Of a stretch of DNA of 64,000 nucleotides, positions 48,496-60,669 are shown one piece after another. The notes below the pieces were generated by a model. The model saw only the letters and a list, made by a program, of their open reading frames with translations, searched no databases and was not told the origin of the DNA. The DNA is from Phallus indusiatus. Lineage: Eukaryota; Basidiomycota; Agaricomycetes; Phallales; Phallaceae. The stretch covers positions 868,001-932,000 of the forward strand of contig JAQFWX010000006.1 of NCBI GenBank assembly GCA_027605045.1. Direction: 5' to 3'. Every line of letters starts with the position of its first letter. Positions within the stretch are counted from its first letter, which is position 1. Position numbers and translations under genes: made by a program.

Positions 48496-48508
48496 GGTAC
48501 TCAGTACT
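48496..48508. promoter_or_regulatory. AGTACT palindrome upstream of STAND C
   Basis: GGTACTCAGTACT, 55 bases before the ATG at 48563. It is the same arrangement as upstream of B and D. Just before it (48,385-48,430) are short direct repeats of ACAAGGCA and GCTGAGA. Confidence 0.5.
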
Positions 48509-48562
48509 TGCTCGCCCTGTAATCTGCCTTCCTTGTTTTTAATAGTTCGACGATATTTGGTC

Positions 48563-51500
48563 ATGACTCTTTCGACGGAAGGCATAAAAGTATCTGGTAA
48601 CGTCCAAATTTTGTCATCCGAGTTTTGTTTTATCTCATCCCTGATACCTCTGGATAAAGATGTTCGCTTGATTAATCCCCTGGCACCCTCCTTATGGAAA
48701 AGTCATCCCAAGTTTCAAATAAAGATTGAGAGCGGAAACCAAGCGAGAACGGGCACCGAGCGTGCATATAGGAAAGGTGATAACGATTGTGTGATCTGGG
48801 ATGAGTCCTTCATATTGTATGTTAAGACCCACGATCTGTTTAATGTTACCTCATGTAAAAATATAGTACCGGTGAACCTGAAAATACGCTACTGACGTTC
48901 ACCGTTATCCGGACCCATCGATTCAGACCAGATGATAGAATTGGCTCGTGCGAAGGCCGGGTCATTGAGCTCCTCGAGACACAAAGTGATTCTGATTATT
49001 GAAAACATTATCGTTAGTCTAACACGTAAGTTACATGATTACAGGTCCATGCAAATTAGACGTACATGGGAAATTTCAATTAACATTCAAGATTGAGAAA
49101 TCATCCGATGTGACTTCGGAAGCGGTAGAACAAGCATTAGTAGTGCTAGGGAATCTCGCAAATCTGGAGGTCCCAAGAAATGGGGACTCAGTCACCTCTG
49201 CGACCCAGGCTAGCAGTGATAATGAGGCTACGTGGTCATCGTTTATCGGCAAATTCGAGGTTTTGGTAAAAGTAGTAGATGAAGTCTCCGAGGTAATTCC
49301 TTGTTCAACCTTTTTTATTACATTTCTTAATTCTTTTCTTAGATAAGCCCATATGTGAAGGTAGCGTGGGGTGTTCTGTCTGTTATTCCAAAGGTAAAAA
49401 CATTTATTTTTCTCATTGACGTACCGAGCTAAATTTTGTTTCTAAGACGATCATTGCGAAAAAGAATCGCGACGACAAAATTAAACAGTTATATGATAAA
49501 TTGGAGGACGTTTACGATTACATTACGGATGCGAAACGGCTATCTGAGCTTACCCAGACCCAGTCCAAGACACTTTCCGCTGTGGTTCTGCAAACCACAG
49601 AATGCGCATATTTTATACGAGCATATTGTACCGAAGATACAGGTACTGTTCTCTTGATATCTTATAATTTTGCAATCAAGTCTGACGCTCGATCTTTAGT
49701 CAAGAACACATTGAAAGGAATCATCGGGAGTGCGGATGCCAAGATTCAAGCTTTCAACGACAAACTAGACCGTCTCATGAACGCTATGAAGGATTCAATC
49801 AATCTTGAAACCGGCATTGTAACACTTCGGGTGTCGGAGAAAATCATCGAACTAAGTACGTCAATATATCGAGCTGATATATTCTCGATCCATGACCTTG
49901 CTTCACAAGATGAAATTGCATGGCTCGAGGAAATTCCGTACGAGTCTGGGGCCGGGTATTTCCCACATAAAGAATGTCTACCGGGGACTCGACAAAAGCT
50001 GATCAATGAAATATTTGAATGGGCCAATGACGATTCATCGACACAAATACTTGTGCTTAGTGGGCAAGCTGGAATAGGAAAATCCGCAATAGCACATACC
50101 GTCGCTAAATTGTTCAAAGAACAGAACCGACTCGGGTCCATGTTCTGTTTCAGCCAAGGTTTCCCTGGGCGACGCAATCGTCTTTTTAGCACTATATCCC
50201 GCAACCTGGCTGATAGCGACATCATGTGGCGAAAAGAATTGGTAAAGGTTATTGGGACCGACTCCGATGTTCGGAAGAAGGAGGACGCCAGAACGCAATT
50301 TGACGAACTTATTATCAAGCCTTCGAGAAATGTGGCTACTATTGGACCCGTAGTGATCGTCGTGGATGCATTGGATGAAAGTGGGGATCGTAATGAACGT
50401 GGGGAAATTATGTATATCCTCCTCAATAGATGGACCGAGCTTCCGAAGAATTATCGTTTAATTGTTACCACTCGCCCAGAACAAGATATCGAGGAGCAAT
50501 GCCAAAAATCCGGTATTTCATGTAAACGGATGGGCGATATTGACGCAGACGAAACATGTAACGATATCGAAGCCTATGTTTCGAAGCGTTTGGAATCAAT
50601 ATCGTTGATTCTGGACAAGATAGACAAGGGCTGGCGCATTATACTAGCCAGGCGTGCTCAAGGTCTTTTTCAGTGGGCCCAGACAGCTTGCGGGTTCATT
50701 GATAACGGCGTGAAAATTCCCGAACTATTACAGAAGAATTGGGAAACCTGCGTGTCGAACTCGTCCTTGTCATTGTATGCATTATACGGCGAAATCATTT
50801 CAAATCAACCAGAATCTCGGTACGAATTTTTTCAAGAAAGGTTCAAGGCGATCGTAGGTGCAATCATCACGGCACGGGAACCGCTCTCAATCCATGCGCT
50901 ACAAAATATCTTTAAGGATGATATTCAAGATATCAGGTCGATACTCACCCCGTTCGGTTCATTCTTCTCCGGCATTCATGACCCGCCGGGATTGGCTCTG
51001 GTACGACCTCTCCATACGTCGTTATTCGACTTCTTTATGGCCGAAAAAATCTACGAGAAAAACCAACAAAATGGTGAAAAAATAAACGAGTACTACATTG
51101 ACACATCAAATCAAAGCCGGATGACGCTCGGTTGTCTCAAGGTGATGAATCGGATGCTGCGCTTCAATATCTGTCAGCTCGAGACATCACACCAGGACAG
51201 GTGGGATGTGCATGATTTGGATTCACGCGTCGAGAAAGCCATTCCGCTGCACCTGTCGTATTCGTGTCGTTTTTGGACCTGTCATCTCCGGTCTTCTCCT
51301 ATTAGCGATGAACTCATTCATGAAATCCGGATATTAATGGATGATCACTTGTTGTATTATTTTGAGGTGCTCAGTTTGCTGAATGTGATCGAGCGCGGTT
51401 GCGTGGCAATGCACGAGATAGCGGATTGGTGTCGAGTAAGTGATCTTTACCTGTTGCATATTTAAATTTAATAACCGAATGAAATGGTACTAGGATGCAG

Positions 51501-54028
51501 ATAGTGACCTGGCTGAGAATGCGATGGACGCATGGAAGTTTGGGTATGACTTTGATGGCGCAATGACAAGCACGCCACATGTTTATCTCTCCGCACTCCC
51601 CTTCGCCCCTCGTGATTCATTCGTATCCAGAAAGTATCTTGAAAGATATCCTGGACTGTTTACATTCGATGTTGGTCAACCTGTCAACTCTTCATTCAAA
51701 ATTAGATTCATGCCAAAAAATTTCGATATCTGGCGTTATGATCTGCTTGTCTTTTCTCAAAAAGGCAGCTACTACGCAACTGCTTCTATCCAAAAATTTG
51801 ATGTATGGAACTATGTAACAAGGAAGAGGGAGGTTTGTTGGGAGATGGATCAGACAGATCACTTCGGTTCAGGGAGAATTTGTAGCATCGTATTCTCTCC
51901 TGATGGAGAATCACTTTACTGTTGTCTTGAGCGCAGTGATATCCTGATATGGAATATGGTGACAAAGGAGAATGTGATAGAGAGATATGGGGATATAGTC
52001 GGTGCTGAGTGTCGTCATTGCACTATATCTTCGAACGGACACTTTATAGTTTTGCGGACACAAAAGGAAGTGCTCGTAGTCGAGCGAGGGGGTCGTCGGA
52101 TCACCAAACGATTTGAAGAGGAATACTATTTCTCCGCAATTTCCCCCAACGGAAACTGGATCGCCCTTTATAGCTACGCCAAACGTGAGGTGTACATATG
52201 GAATACTAGAGACCAAACGCAGCATATCGTGCCCTGCCATGATTGGTGGGATCTGGGACTCACACTCACGGACAGCTACATCGCCTTTCATAAAGACAAA
52301 ACTACAATAGAGATCAGGGGTTTACAAACAATCACTAAACTCATCGAAATTCAACACGAGTCAGTTATCACGAGCTTCTGCATTTCCCCCGATGACCAAT
52401 ATATCCTTGTTACCTCCGCCGCAATGTACTCGATTTTCAGTGTGTCTACGGGTGAATCAATCAGTCAATGCTATGTAGACAATCTTCATCGTTGTTCAGG
52501 ATTCTCGCATGATTCCAAGATGATCGCATTGTGCACACGAGATGGTACACTCCACATTCGAGAATGGAATGAATCTATATACAGGAACGACAATGAAATC
52601 GAGAAAGTGTACAAAATTTGGATATGCGGCTCATACCTTATTCTTCGATGTGATACGATACTCTATGACCATCGCCTCCGGATCTTGGATATTACAACAA
52701 CAAACGCGATTATCTTCGAAGTCAAAATTAAAGAAGATACACCCGTCGGTGTTTTTACTGATGAGGATGACGTGCGTGTGGTATACATTACCAGTGACTG
52801 CGAACTCTGTCTCTGGGACGACAAACGAGGCGGGATCGTTGTAGATGGATCAGCCCATTCAATCACTGCGCTCATATGTTCGGGCAACTTTTTGATTTTC
52901 GGACACCAAAAAACCATTAATATATGGGATATTTGTATCCGGCAATTGGTTCGCAATCCAATAGACTTGCCGTATGAACTAAAATCCCTTCTTCCCGTAC
53001 GAGCCTGTAGTACGCGCTTTGCCGTCAAATATGACGATCAAGTTGAAGTTAGGGATTGCGAGTCGGGTGAGAGAGTAGGGGAAACATTTACATTCAACTT
53101 GAACCGGTTCTTCAATTCCCCGATTGCTGTTTCTGCCACCAGGAAGCATCTTATATGCACGTCACAAGACGGCGCGGTCAGTATACTGGATCCAACGGGA
53201 GCAAAGTCAAGCTCGATTCCATTCTCATATGGTATGGACACTAGATTGCGGCTATCCCCGAATGGGAGATACCTGACCTGGATTTCGGAGACTGACCGGT
53301 ACCGCCGCGACGAATTTAAACTCTTCGATTTAAACACGGAAACATTGCTCACTGGCCCATCATTTGATCAACCGATTCATCAATTTTGGTTCTCCAATGA
53401 CTCAAAAAGTATTATAATAATGTCTTATGCGGATTTTTGGAAGTCCACCCGTAATAGTGAGTACATCCCAGACAATTGGAAGTACAACCTAGATATCTGG
53501 GACATACAATCCAAAAACACGATCATCAAAACAATTCGATACCCGTCTCTTCTGGAAACAGCAACCCTAGATTTGAGCAAAATGCGTCTGGCAGTTATAG
53601 CTACATGGCCTCGGCGATGTCATGTCTGTGACTTGGGTGTGTATGAGATGATGTCCTCTCTGTATAATTCTCCTCAACTCGCTGCCGATCATTCCGACAT
53701 TGACGAGTAAGTTTTCACTTTTATTCAACATTTTGCTTCACTGACAAGGACACTCAGACTATCGATATCGTCCAAGACGGAGACATTGGATTACGCATTA
53801 ATGGCTTGGAAAAAAGCTTCATTCCCTGTTTCTGTTGGGGTGGACACCAATGGATGGCTTTCAGGTCCGCAAGGTGAGCTTTTGTTTTGGGTTCCAGAAC
53901 ATCTTAGAGAGGGATTCTGGATTCCATGCATGACGCATTTGCCATATCAAACTGTCACAAAACTCAATTTCACGAATTTCGTACATGGTTCCGATTGGAC
54001 GAAATGTAAATCCGCCGGAAAGAACTAA
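48563..54028 (+). CDS. STAND NLR-like protein, copy C (C2-like domain broken)
   Basis: The exon plan equals that of copy B. Exon 1 is 34 nt and leads, after a 63-nt intron, into the C2-like exon (HPKFQIKIESGN, WDESFILYVKTHDLF). There, near 48,843-48,860, one base is missing relative to B and a TAA appears in the restored frame, so the domain cannot be read through as in B. From 49,045 onward all exons are open: helical region, NACHT (GQAGIGKSAIAHT; VVIVVDALDESGDR) to 51,438, WD40 from 51,500 to 53,708 and tail exon 53,758-54,028 with LLFWVPEHLREGFWIPCM and FTNFVHGSDWTKC. Identity to B is highest in NACHT and falls in the propeller. Either an N-terminally shortened protein or an early pseudogene. 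Confidence 0.8.
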
Positions 54029-54750
54029 AGTTCAGACAGAACCCTTAGTACATATATGTGAAATTTGTATAAATAATTGGATATTTGTGTTACTAGGATT
54101 TTCTATCACAAACGTCTGCGTTTAATTTTCAACACCGATTCGAAGTAATGTTATCAGTAATCGGTATCAAAGAACATTCAAACGCCTCGCGATATGCGTT
54201 ACGTGAGTAGAGAGGGTCCGAAAGGAGCATTCAATAGGTTTTGTTACATAACTTGCCGCTTATTGCAAAGTTCTGGTTCGCCTCTGCCCACCATAACCTG
54301 GATGCTCGTTTGAAATGCTATCCGCTGTATTACTGCACTGTCTTAGACTAATATAATATAATATAACCAATGATTTTCTATTAGCATGCTGATCATCTCC
54401 CTGAAATTTAGATGAGCAAGCATAGTTTACCGATGACAAGTGTTAGACAAAGTAAGTGACCCTGAGCAAAGCAATCAACGAAACGACCTATGAAGGTAGA
54501 GTGTGTGTCGGCGGAAGACTTTATGAATAGAAAGAAAAGAAAAAAACAAAGTGAAGAAAGCGAGTAACTAAGAAAGGGTTAGGAAATCATCATCAATTAA
54601 GACCCAGACAGATCAAACCGGTATAGGTCAGAGAATAATGCACTGTCGTGCCAATACAGTCGCCCAAAGCTTGTGTACGAAAACTAGGTGGCGAACATAG
54701 AAGCGGCGAAAACAAAGACAAGAATGTGGTCTAAAAATCCATCAACATTC
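54029..54750. other. 3' flank of STAND C
   Basis: The flank aligns patchily with 44,730-45,560 downstream of STAND B. I see no gene. Confidence 0.5.
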
Positions 54751-56340
54751 ACCCGGCTACGTGTAGAATACGACACGTACATACCCGAACGTCATGTTAA
54801 AGGACCGCATATCAGATCTTCGCTCGTCGTCTGCCAAACTCGTTCGTCAAGGAACAAGTAATGCCCATCATATCCGTGGGAACAATCGAAAGAGGACTCC
54901 ACAGCTTGGTCTTGAACATCTAACAGCTCGTCTTCTTGAGAACACCCTGAAAGCATTTATGTCCTAACTCCGTCCCAAAACCTTCAACAACGCCCACCCT
55001 CTCCCATCTCGACGAACGAAAGTGTGTTCCTGTCTCACGTCATCGAATCTCCCAACAAAATTGACAGATTGACACTACCATATAAGTAGTGTCTTTCATG
55101 GCAAGGTATTGTATGAGACTTGAGGATTGTCTGCCAATCAAGACTTTTGAGGTGACGCAGACCCGAAAGAACCGTTACTTCAGTGTTCGCGATCATCGAT
55201 GTACACATTGCCCTCTTCGTTTCGTCAGAAGTTAATGTATACCAGTTCATTTGGAATGGGCTTGCTGACCGCAACGCGTGTATTCAAAGCGAGAAAAGAA
55301 CATAAATATGGTGTTGACGTGGATACGAAGAGAAGAACCAGGTTCGTTTCTTGAACGTAAGACATCCCTATAGCAGTGGCAGTGAGAATATAGGTATGGC
55401 CTTGACCGAGAATACTGACCATCCACATCCACATAAGGTTATTGTTCTGAAGGCCTTCTTGATAAGCCATTCGTTCGAATCTGCCTTCTGGTTTATAGTC
55501 GTGTGATACCATGTGGCCACAGTACTTTCGAAAAGACATTCGCGGTTGGAAGGGGTCTGCTTAAGTAGGAGAGGCACTGAATCACGGGAGTTGAGACGAT
55601 AGCGAGACGAAACATACGGTTTGTAAACTGAGTATTGCATACTTTCGTTAAACCGAGTATGGGATTCGTGTCGTACCAGATTGGTCCGATTGCCCTATTC
55701 GAATGAGCTGCTATCATCTATCAATAAGACTCCGATAGAAAGTCGGGATGGCAGCGCCCATGTTGATCAAGGTCAAGTCATTATTGTCTTCCGAATGCAG
55801 ACTCTTAAGGACGATTTGCGTGCATACCGTATAGCGACAGTGTCTTCAATAAATTAAGATTAGATGAGAATATTTAGAGCGAGTAGGTACGAGAAATGAA
55901 CTAACCCATGATAAACCACTGTGATTGGATACGTGTACAAGCTCAAAGATAAAGATACGACCAGGCCAACCGGCCCCGGCCGCCAACGAAGAAGCATATG
56001 CGCATGCGAAGCACCCTTCTAACATATTCGGCGATATAATCTTGACAACCGTGACAATTTCTTTCATGAAAACGTATCATAAATTTGAAGATCCTTTCCA
56101 ATCTAAAACCAACTAAGACGCGTTAAGTATATATTCAACGACTGAAGGACAGGACTCACTCCCCGAAGTACCTACCAGCGGGTTCATGATGATTGAAATT
56201 CACCCTGGTAGTAAATACTCCAGATGTCATTAGGACGTATTATGGCGTAATACGGTACGTAACATATCTACGAATGAAATGCTTGAGCTAAGTAGTTGAA
56301 AGAGTTCTCATCATCAACAACGCGGGTCAAGCTTGAATTT
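54751..56340 (-). pseudogene. Decayed companion unit after STAND C
   Basis: Minus-strand islands correspond to those in the other units: GYDGHYLFLDERV-like sequence (about 54,830-54,880), YGSVNLSILLGD (55,035-55,110), FRKYCGHMVSHDYKPEGRFE and MWMVSILGQGHTYILTATAI (55,225-55,539), and VKIISPNMLEGCFACAYASS (55,846-56,067). Frames and stops differ between islands. The ordering is the same as in the unit between B and C, so both derive from one ancestral unit. Function unknown. Confidence 0.45.
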
Positions 56341-56580
56341 TCCCGTGACACTGTGTGACGTACCGAACTCGGCTCCTTTGCATGCATAGTATGCTACATA
56401 TCTAAAGCTCTACAAGACGCTCAATTGCTTTCATGTGTTGTCTATTTTGTATAATGTTTTCACAATCTTCCTATACTTACGGTACGGATACTGAACGGCG
56501 GTCATCGTGAAAAAAGCTTAATCCGTTTACGGTACGGCCCTCACCAGCGGATGATGATGTAGCGTTAGCACAAATGTTAT
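56341..56580. other. Short spacer without gene
   Basis: The unit similarity ends near 56,340. Nothing recognisable lies before the transporter fragment. Confidence 0.4.
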
Positions 56581-56582
56581 AG

Positions 56583-57390
56583 TATTCTATCTACAACTAT
56601 TTGCCGTTCTGCACGGAATAGACACGTGCTTTGCATTTTACTCAGTAAGCCATACTTTTCTCCGGGTAAATGCTACTAGGTAACTCAGCGAGAAGATCAC
56701 CATTTTAAATGCACCATCCTTTGTCGGTCGAATCTTTCCGAATTTTCTTGGTGATATTTACGGACCCATGAACAGTACGTGTTTTATATTAGATGCATCA
56801 TGCCAATTCACACAACTCATGTAGTTGTGGGCCCTACGGAAATATTTTGCGGCTTGATGATTTTCTTGATGTTCTCCGTTAAATCTATAGCAACTTTAGT
56901 GATTTTCGCAGTCTTATATGGGTTCGTTTCAGGAACAGGTAATTTGATAGTAGTTACTTAAATTTGTTCTTTTATAACTTGACTGATGATTGAACCTGCA
57001 GTTTTGGGTTTATCTATGGTTGCTGTTTCAGCCTTTGCTGATGAAATTAGCGAAGTCGGGTACATATACCTTATCCCATTTCGTTTGAGAGTAAATCTAC
57101 TAATTTGGCAAATATCACCAGCTTTCGCTGCGGAGTCGCGATGTTTTTTGAGAGTTCCACACTGCTAACGGGTACACCAGTAATGGGTGCTCTTCTTGCC
57201 GCACCACATTACACTTGGCATCGTCCCATCATATTTAGCGGGGTGAGTACTCTGGAATTGAAGCGAGGGGAATATGATTAACAATTAAATTGAAGAGCAC
57301 AGTCTTAGTTGGTTCCATCTGTTTGTTGATCTCGCGAGTGCAGTTGGCCAAGCGAAGAGGAAGGTGGCGTGTTTAAGAGATGTGAGAACT
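56583..57390 (+). pseudogene. MFS monocarboxylate-transporter-like fragment, N-terminal half missing
   Basis: Pieces in order: YLQLFAVLHGIDTCFAFYS, LNAPSFVGRIFPNFLGDIYG with PMN, then VVGPTEIFCGLMIFLMF and VIFAVLYGFVSGT, VLGLSMVAVSAFADEISEVG, RVGIAF-like sequence, ALTGTPVMGALLAAPHYTW with RPIIFSG, and VGSICLLISR. This is the C-terminal six-helix half of the MCT-type fungal MFS family (NA.S..GR..PN.L.D..GP.N and GTPI.GAL motifs). The frame changes between the first two pieces, and no N-terminal half is found upstream, so it is a truncated remnant. Confidence 0.65.
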
Positions 57391-57866
57391 AGGATCAATT
57401 TATGGAAACATACAAACATGATCAGGAAATCGCGACAGGCAAAAATATCTTCGTTTTTAATGTCTTAAGTTATTGGAGTAGGGCAAATTCGTTCAAAGCC
57501 GAGATATGTGTGTATAACTTGAAAAATTATTAAATACTTTCCTTATGGCAAGAATCCACACCCTCTCAGCAATCATTCCATTTCCAAACCTCACTTTTCA
57601 TTCCAAGGGAATCCGTATGCTCAAGCCGAGCCTGAAGGCTTCACCGGTATTGTACATATTGTGCGGATGAGATAATATCGCAAAACTCAAACATAAAATG
57701 AAAAACACTTCGCGGAAGTTCAATTCTTTCATTCCTTGGAAACATTATTTGGGAATCTCCTCAATCGTTTGCCGCCTTTGCGCTGTACATAGGCGCCGAC
57801 CAAAGAGCTTCGTTTGAGCAAGAAATCAATTGGTTGAATTGAGTATGGGTGTTACAAAATAATAAA
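57391..57866. other. Intergenic spacer
   Basis: AT-rich sequence; I see no gene or repeat here. Confidence 0.5.
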
Positions 57867-59336
57867 TCATAATTTGCTTTTCTGAGTTTTCTTTACATAC
57901 GCTGTACCCGCCCCCAATGACATCTAGGCCAAAACAGTTCACTAACAGAACTCGAGAAAGAAAGAAATTACTCGCCTTCCCGGAATTAAGGTTTTTGGTA
58001 GCGAATACCAATTCTGTCGTCCCATTGGGTCCTTCTCCCACTTCCCAAACTGACGTTTCCAGTTTGTCTAAAAAAGGTGATATCCATGTAAGCTGGAAGG
58101 GCTAAACCAAAATGGTACTGACCACCAAGTTTAACCGGACTCGTGAATCTACAGCCGTACGCTTTTAGAGAATTAGCGTCATTATCACCAACAGCGCCGA
58201 CGATCCCACGAGCAATAAAACCGTAGGTACATAAACCATGTAGTATCGGACCACCAAAACCGGCCTTGATTCCAATCGCAGGTTCTGCCAAAGATTCTTT
58301 TACAAGCGCTTTACAGGTTAGGAGGGTGCTTCCATACCTATATGTAAAGCATTATAATCTCCGCTTAACCTATATATGGCGGCTTGATTTTCAGGTATGG
58401 TTTGAGTGAAGACATAGGATGGTTTACGATCCTTGGGAATGGGTTTGGTTGGGGGTGGACCAGCAATCGCTTTGCTAAATGGTTTATTGAGCGCCTTTGC
58501 GCCTACATGAAAAGATGATGTCTGTAAAAGGTTTTGAGTGTATTTTTAAAGATAGTATGCGATGATAGTGCTGACAAACATCCTTGTGTACAATTCGCCC
58601 GAAGGTGATTTAATGGTGTTCTCTTGATCAATAATAATACCGGATTCTATTTATTGTCAGGAGCCGCTAGTGTAAAAAGACGATATGACTTACTATTTTC
58701 ATGAACACCCACAACTCTTCGTTTGAGTGTCCATCCTTCACCGCCTGTTAGAGGCAACGGCTTCAAAATTTGAATGTATTGTGAACCATGGACCTTTTTC
58801 CATTTCAGATAAAAAGTGATATAGTACAGTTATATAGTTACCACTCGGTCTGGATTGAATGCAGGTAATCCTTCAACGGGTTTACCTCGGTTACCAAACA
58901 TTTCGCGAAAATTTATTATATCCTGTTTGTCAACTTTATCAAACATAAGATTTTCGTGTACCTTGCGATAATAAATTTTGACTGACGTTTGAACGGAAGA
59001 ACTACGGGATACGTGGGAAATGCAGCAAAGTTCTTGTCTGACCAGCATATCACATTAGCGGGGGTTGTTCGCTCTTAATTTACAACCTCATACCCAGTTC
59101 TACGGGTATTTAACATTTAAAATCTGCGAAAAATACGTAGACCAAATACCGTATACAATATTCAAGTCGTCTTTAGTGGCTCCAATTCCTAGAGCGTACA
59201 ACAATAAATCACGTTGATTCCAAGAAACCTATGGTCGTAATTTAGCTCAGTTTCGGTTATTATAAATAATTGATTTTGCACGCACAGGAAGGTCTTCATA
59301 CTGATGCCCTACTGCTTTGCCTAGGTCAAACGACAT
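57867..59336 (-). CDS. Peroxisomal MaoC-type enoyl-CoA hydratase 2 with C-terminal SKL
   Basis: Exon 1 (59336-59286) encodes MSFDLGKAVGHQYEDLP. The next exons give VSWNQRDLLLYALGIGATKD, DKNFAAFPTYPVVLPFK, EGLPAFNPDRVV, VHGSQYIQILKPLPLTGGEG, SGIIIDQENTIKSPSGEL, KPIPKDRKPSYVFTQT with IYRLSGDYNALHI, GFGGPILHGLCTYGFIARGI, RFTSPVKL, VWEVGEGPNGTTELVFATK and TAYVKKTQKSKL. These match the hydratase-2 (double hot-dog) part of fungal peroxisomal multifunctional FOX2, including the catalytic D-x-N-x-L-H context and the PILHGL segment. The last intron is GC-AG (57924-57975). C-terminal SKL is a type 1 peroxisomal targeting signal. The enzyme hydrates trans-2-enoyl-CoA to (R)-3-hydroxyacyl-CoA in beta-oxidation. 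A TATATA box lies about 75 bases upstream. Confidence 0.88.
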
Positions 59337-59770
59337 GGAAGATGAGTTCAAGGGATGCGGGGATAGTCACACGCTCACGTGTTTTCGAACTCGGCAAGCG
59401 TCGTGCCCTATATAAGCGGTTTGAGCTGGGGTGCTTACTGAGCACTTTAGTTAGTTTACTTGGAGCAAGTACTCGTCAGCTTGATTTTGATTCATTGAAC
59501 AAATAGAGGGATCATACAACAAAAGAACACGGTATTTCTAGATAAGTTTTTACAATTGCAGGTTGTGCACTGCAGCCTGCAGAAAACCCATACAAACCTT
59601 CAGCTCCCAGCTCTCGCATAGCAAAAATCACTTCATCCAGAATTTTATGTGTATCCACGTTGGAGCATCTAATGATCAAAACTTCAGTTGTCAGTACTGA
59701 GTACTGACCGGGACCGGTGACTGGCCGTGCATTGACGCTGGTGCCAAAGTGTTCTGGTTGTTTGCTATTC
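59337..59770. other. Upstream region of the MaoC gene, with palindrome
   Basis: Contains the near-perfect palindrome GTCAGTACTGAGTACTGAC at 59,690-59,708. The 78-codon plus-strand frame 59,270-59,506 is antisense to exon 1 and is not supported. Confidence 0.5.
59690..59708. repeat. 19-bp palindrome carrying paired AGTACT
   Basis: GTCAGTACTGAGTACTGAC pairs with itself except at the centre base. It carries the same double AGTACT as the motifs upstream of STAND B, C and D but lies about 960 bases before D. Confidence 0.6.
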
Positions 59771-60515
59771 GAATAAATTATGATCAGGGTCTCAACCAAG
59801 AATTAGGATGGCAGCACAGACGTTGGTACAATCGTTCATTGTCCATAAAAATGCTGACTCGAGGCGATTTGCGTATACGTATGTTCTGCTGTACAACTTG
59901 AACGACAGAGAAGGACCTAACAAATCATATATAAGTGGACATCTCTGAGGCAAATAAGTGTGAGAAAAGGACAAACCCAGTTATATATCTCTGTGTTTAT
60001 ACCGTATATATTATTACCTTGGAAATAAAGACGCACCCAAATTAGGAAAGGTACGCAAAGCATGATCGGATTATCCTACCATATTCGGCGATGTAATCTT
60101 AATTACTACTTCAACTTCATAGAGAATATAATAATCTAGAAATAAATCTCAGTCGAAACTGATCAAGACGAGTTAGGGATATGTTGAGCTGAAGGGCAGA
60201 AACCCACCGCCGACCGTGGTAGCTAGGCTAACCAGCCTCCAGACTTCAGTGCTCGACCTTTGGTTATAAATTGACATTAATGCCGTTCGGATGCGTTTCA
60301 AAATATTGTTTGTTTGATACCAGACGTATAAATCTCCGAGTTAGTAAGTAGTAGTCAAAGAGAATTTTCATCGTGAATGTGATTGGAATCGGCTTGAAAT
60401 TTTCAGTGACGTCCCGTGACTGTAGTGACTTGCCGAGCGCCCGGAACCTTTTCCTCAATTTGTTGAACTTGAATGCGACGCTCATGCACATGCACACCAA
60501 AATGGCGAGTATCAA
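59771..60515 (-). pseudogene. Companion unit head-to-head with STAND D
   Basis: Minus-strand pieces match the other units: YANRLESAFLW with NVCAAI (59,792-59,880) and IKITSPNMVG (about 60,085). A first exon-like frame (60,515-60,264) starts with a hydrophobic segment MILAILVCMCMSVAF, then DVTENFKPIPITFTMKILFD. Only 154 bases separate its ATG from that of STAND D. Stops occur between the pieces, so the product, if any, cannot be given. Confidence 0.35.
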
Positions 60516-60529
60516 TTGAAATCAATCAA

Positions 60530-60553
60530 GCTTTCAAGCTTTCAAGCTCAAGG
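60530..60553. repeat. Short tandem TTTCAAGC repeat
   Basis: Three consecutive near-copies of an 8-9-nt unit in the shared promoter region between the companion unit and STAND D. Confidence 0.5.
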
Positions 60554-60601
60554 TTCAACCCCCCGAACAAGAAAAGCTTTTGCCTTCACAAACCTTGATC
60601 A

Positions 60602-60614
60602 CAGTACTCAGTGT
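60602..60614. promoter_or_regulatory. AGTACT half-palindrome upstream of STAND D
   Basis: CAGTACTCAGTGT, about 56 bases before the ATG at 60670, is the third example of the motif seen before B and C, here with a degenerate second half. Confidence 0.5.
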
Positions 60615-60669
60615 TCTCCCTGTATCGTGCTCCTCAGGCTTATAACAAGTGTCTTAACGAGAATCTCAC

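Noticed and set aside
49746..50426. 226-codon minus-strand frame over the NACHT exon of STAND C
   Set aside because: It is antisense to a conserved NACHT domain and reappears only because the paralogues are similar; no start or splice context.
56583..57390. Complete MFS transporter gene
   Set aside because: Only the C-terminal half motifs exist and frames change between pieces; no N-terminal half lies within the 2 kb upstream.
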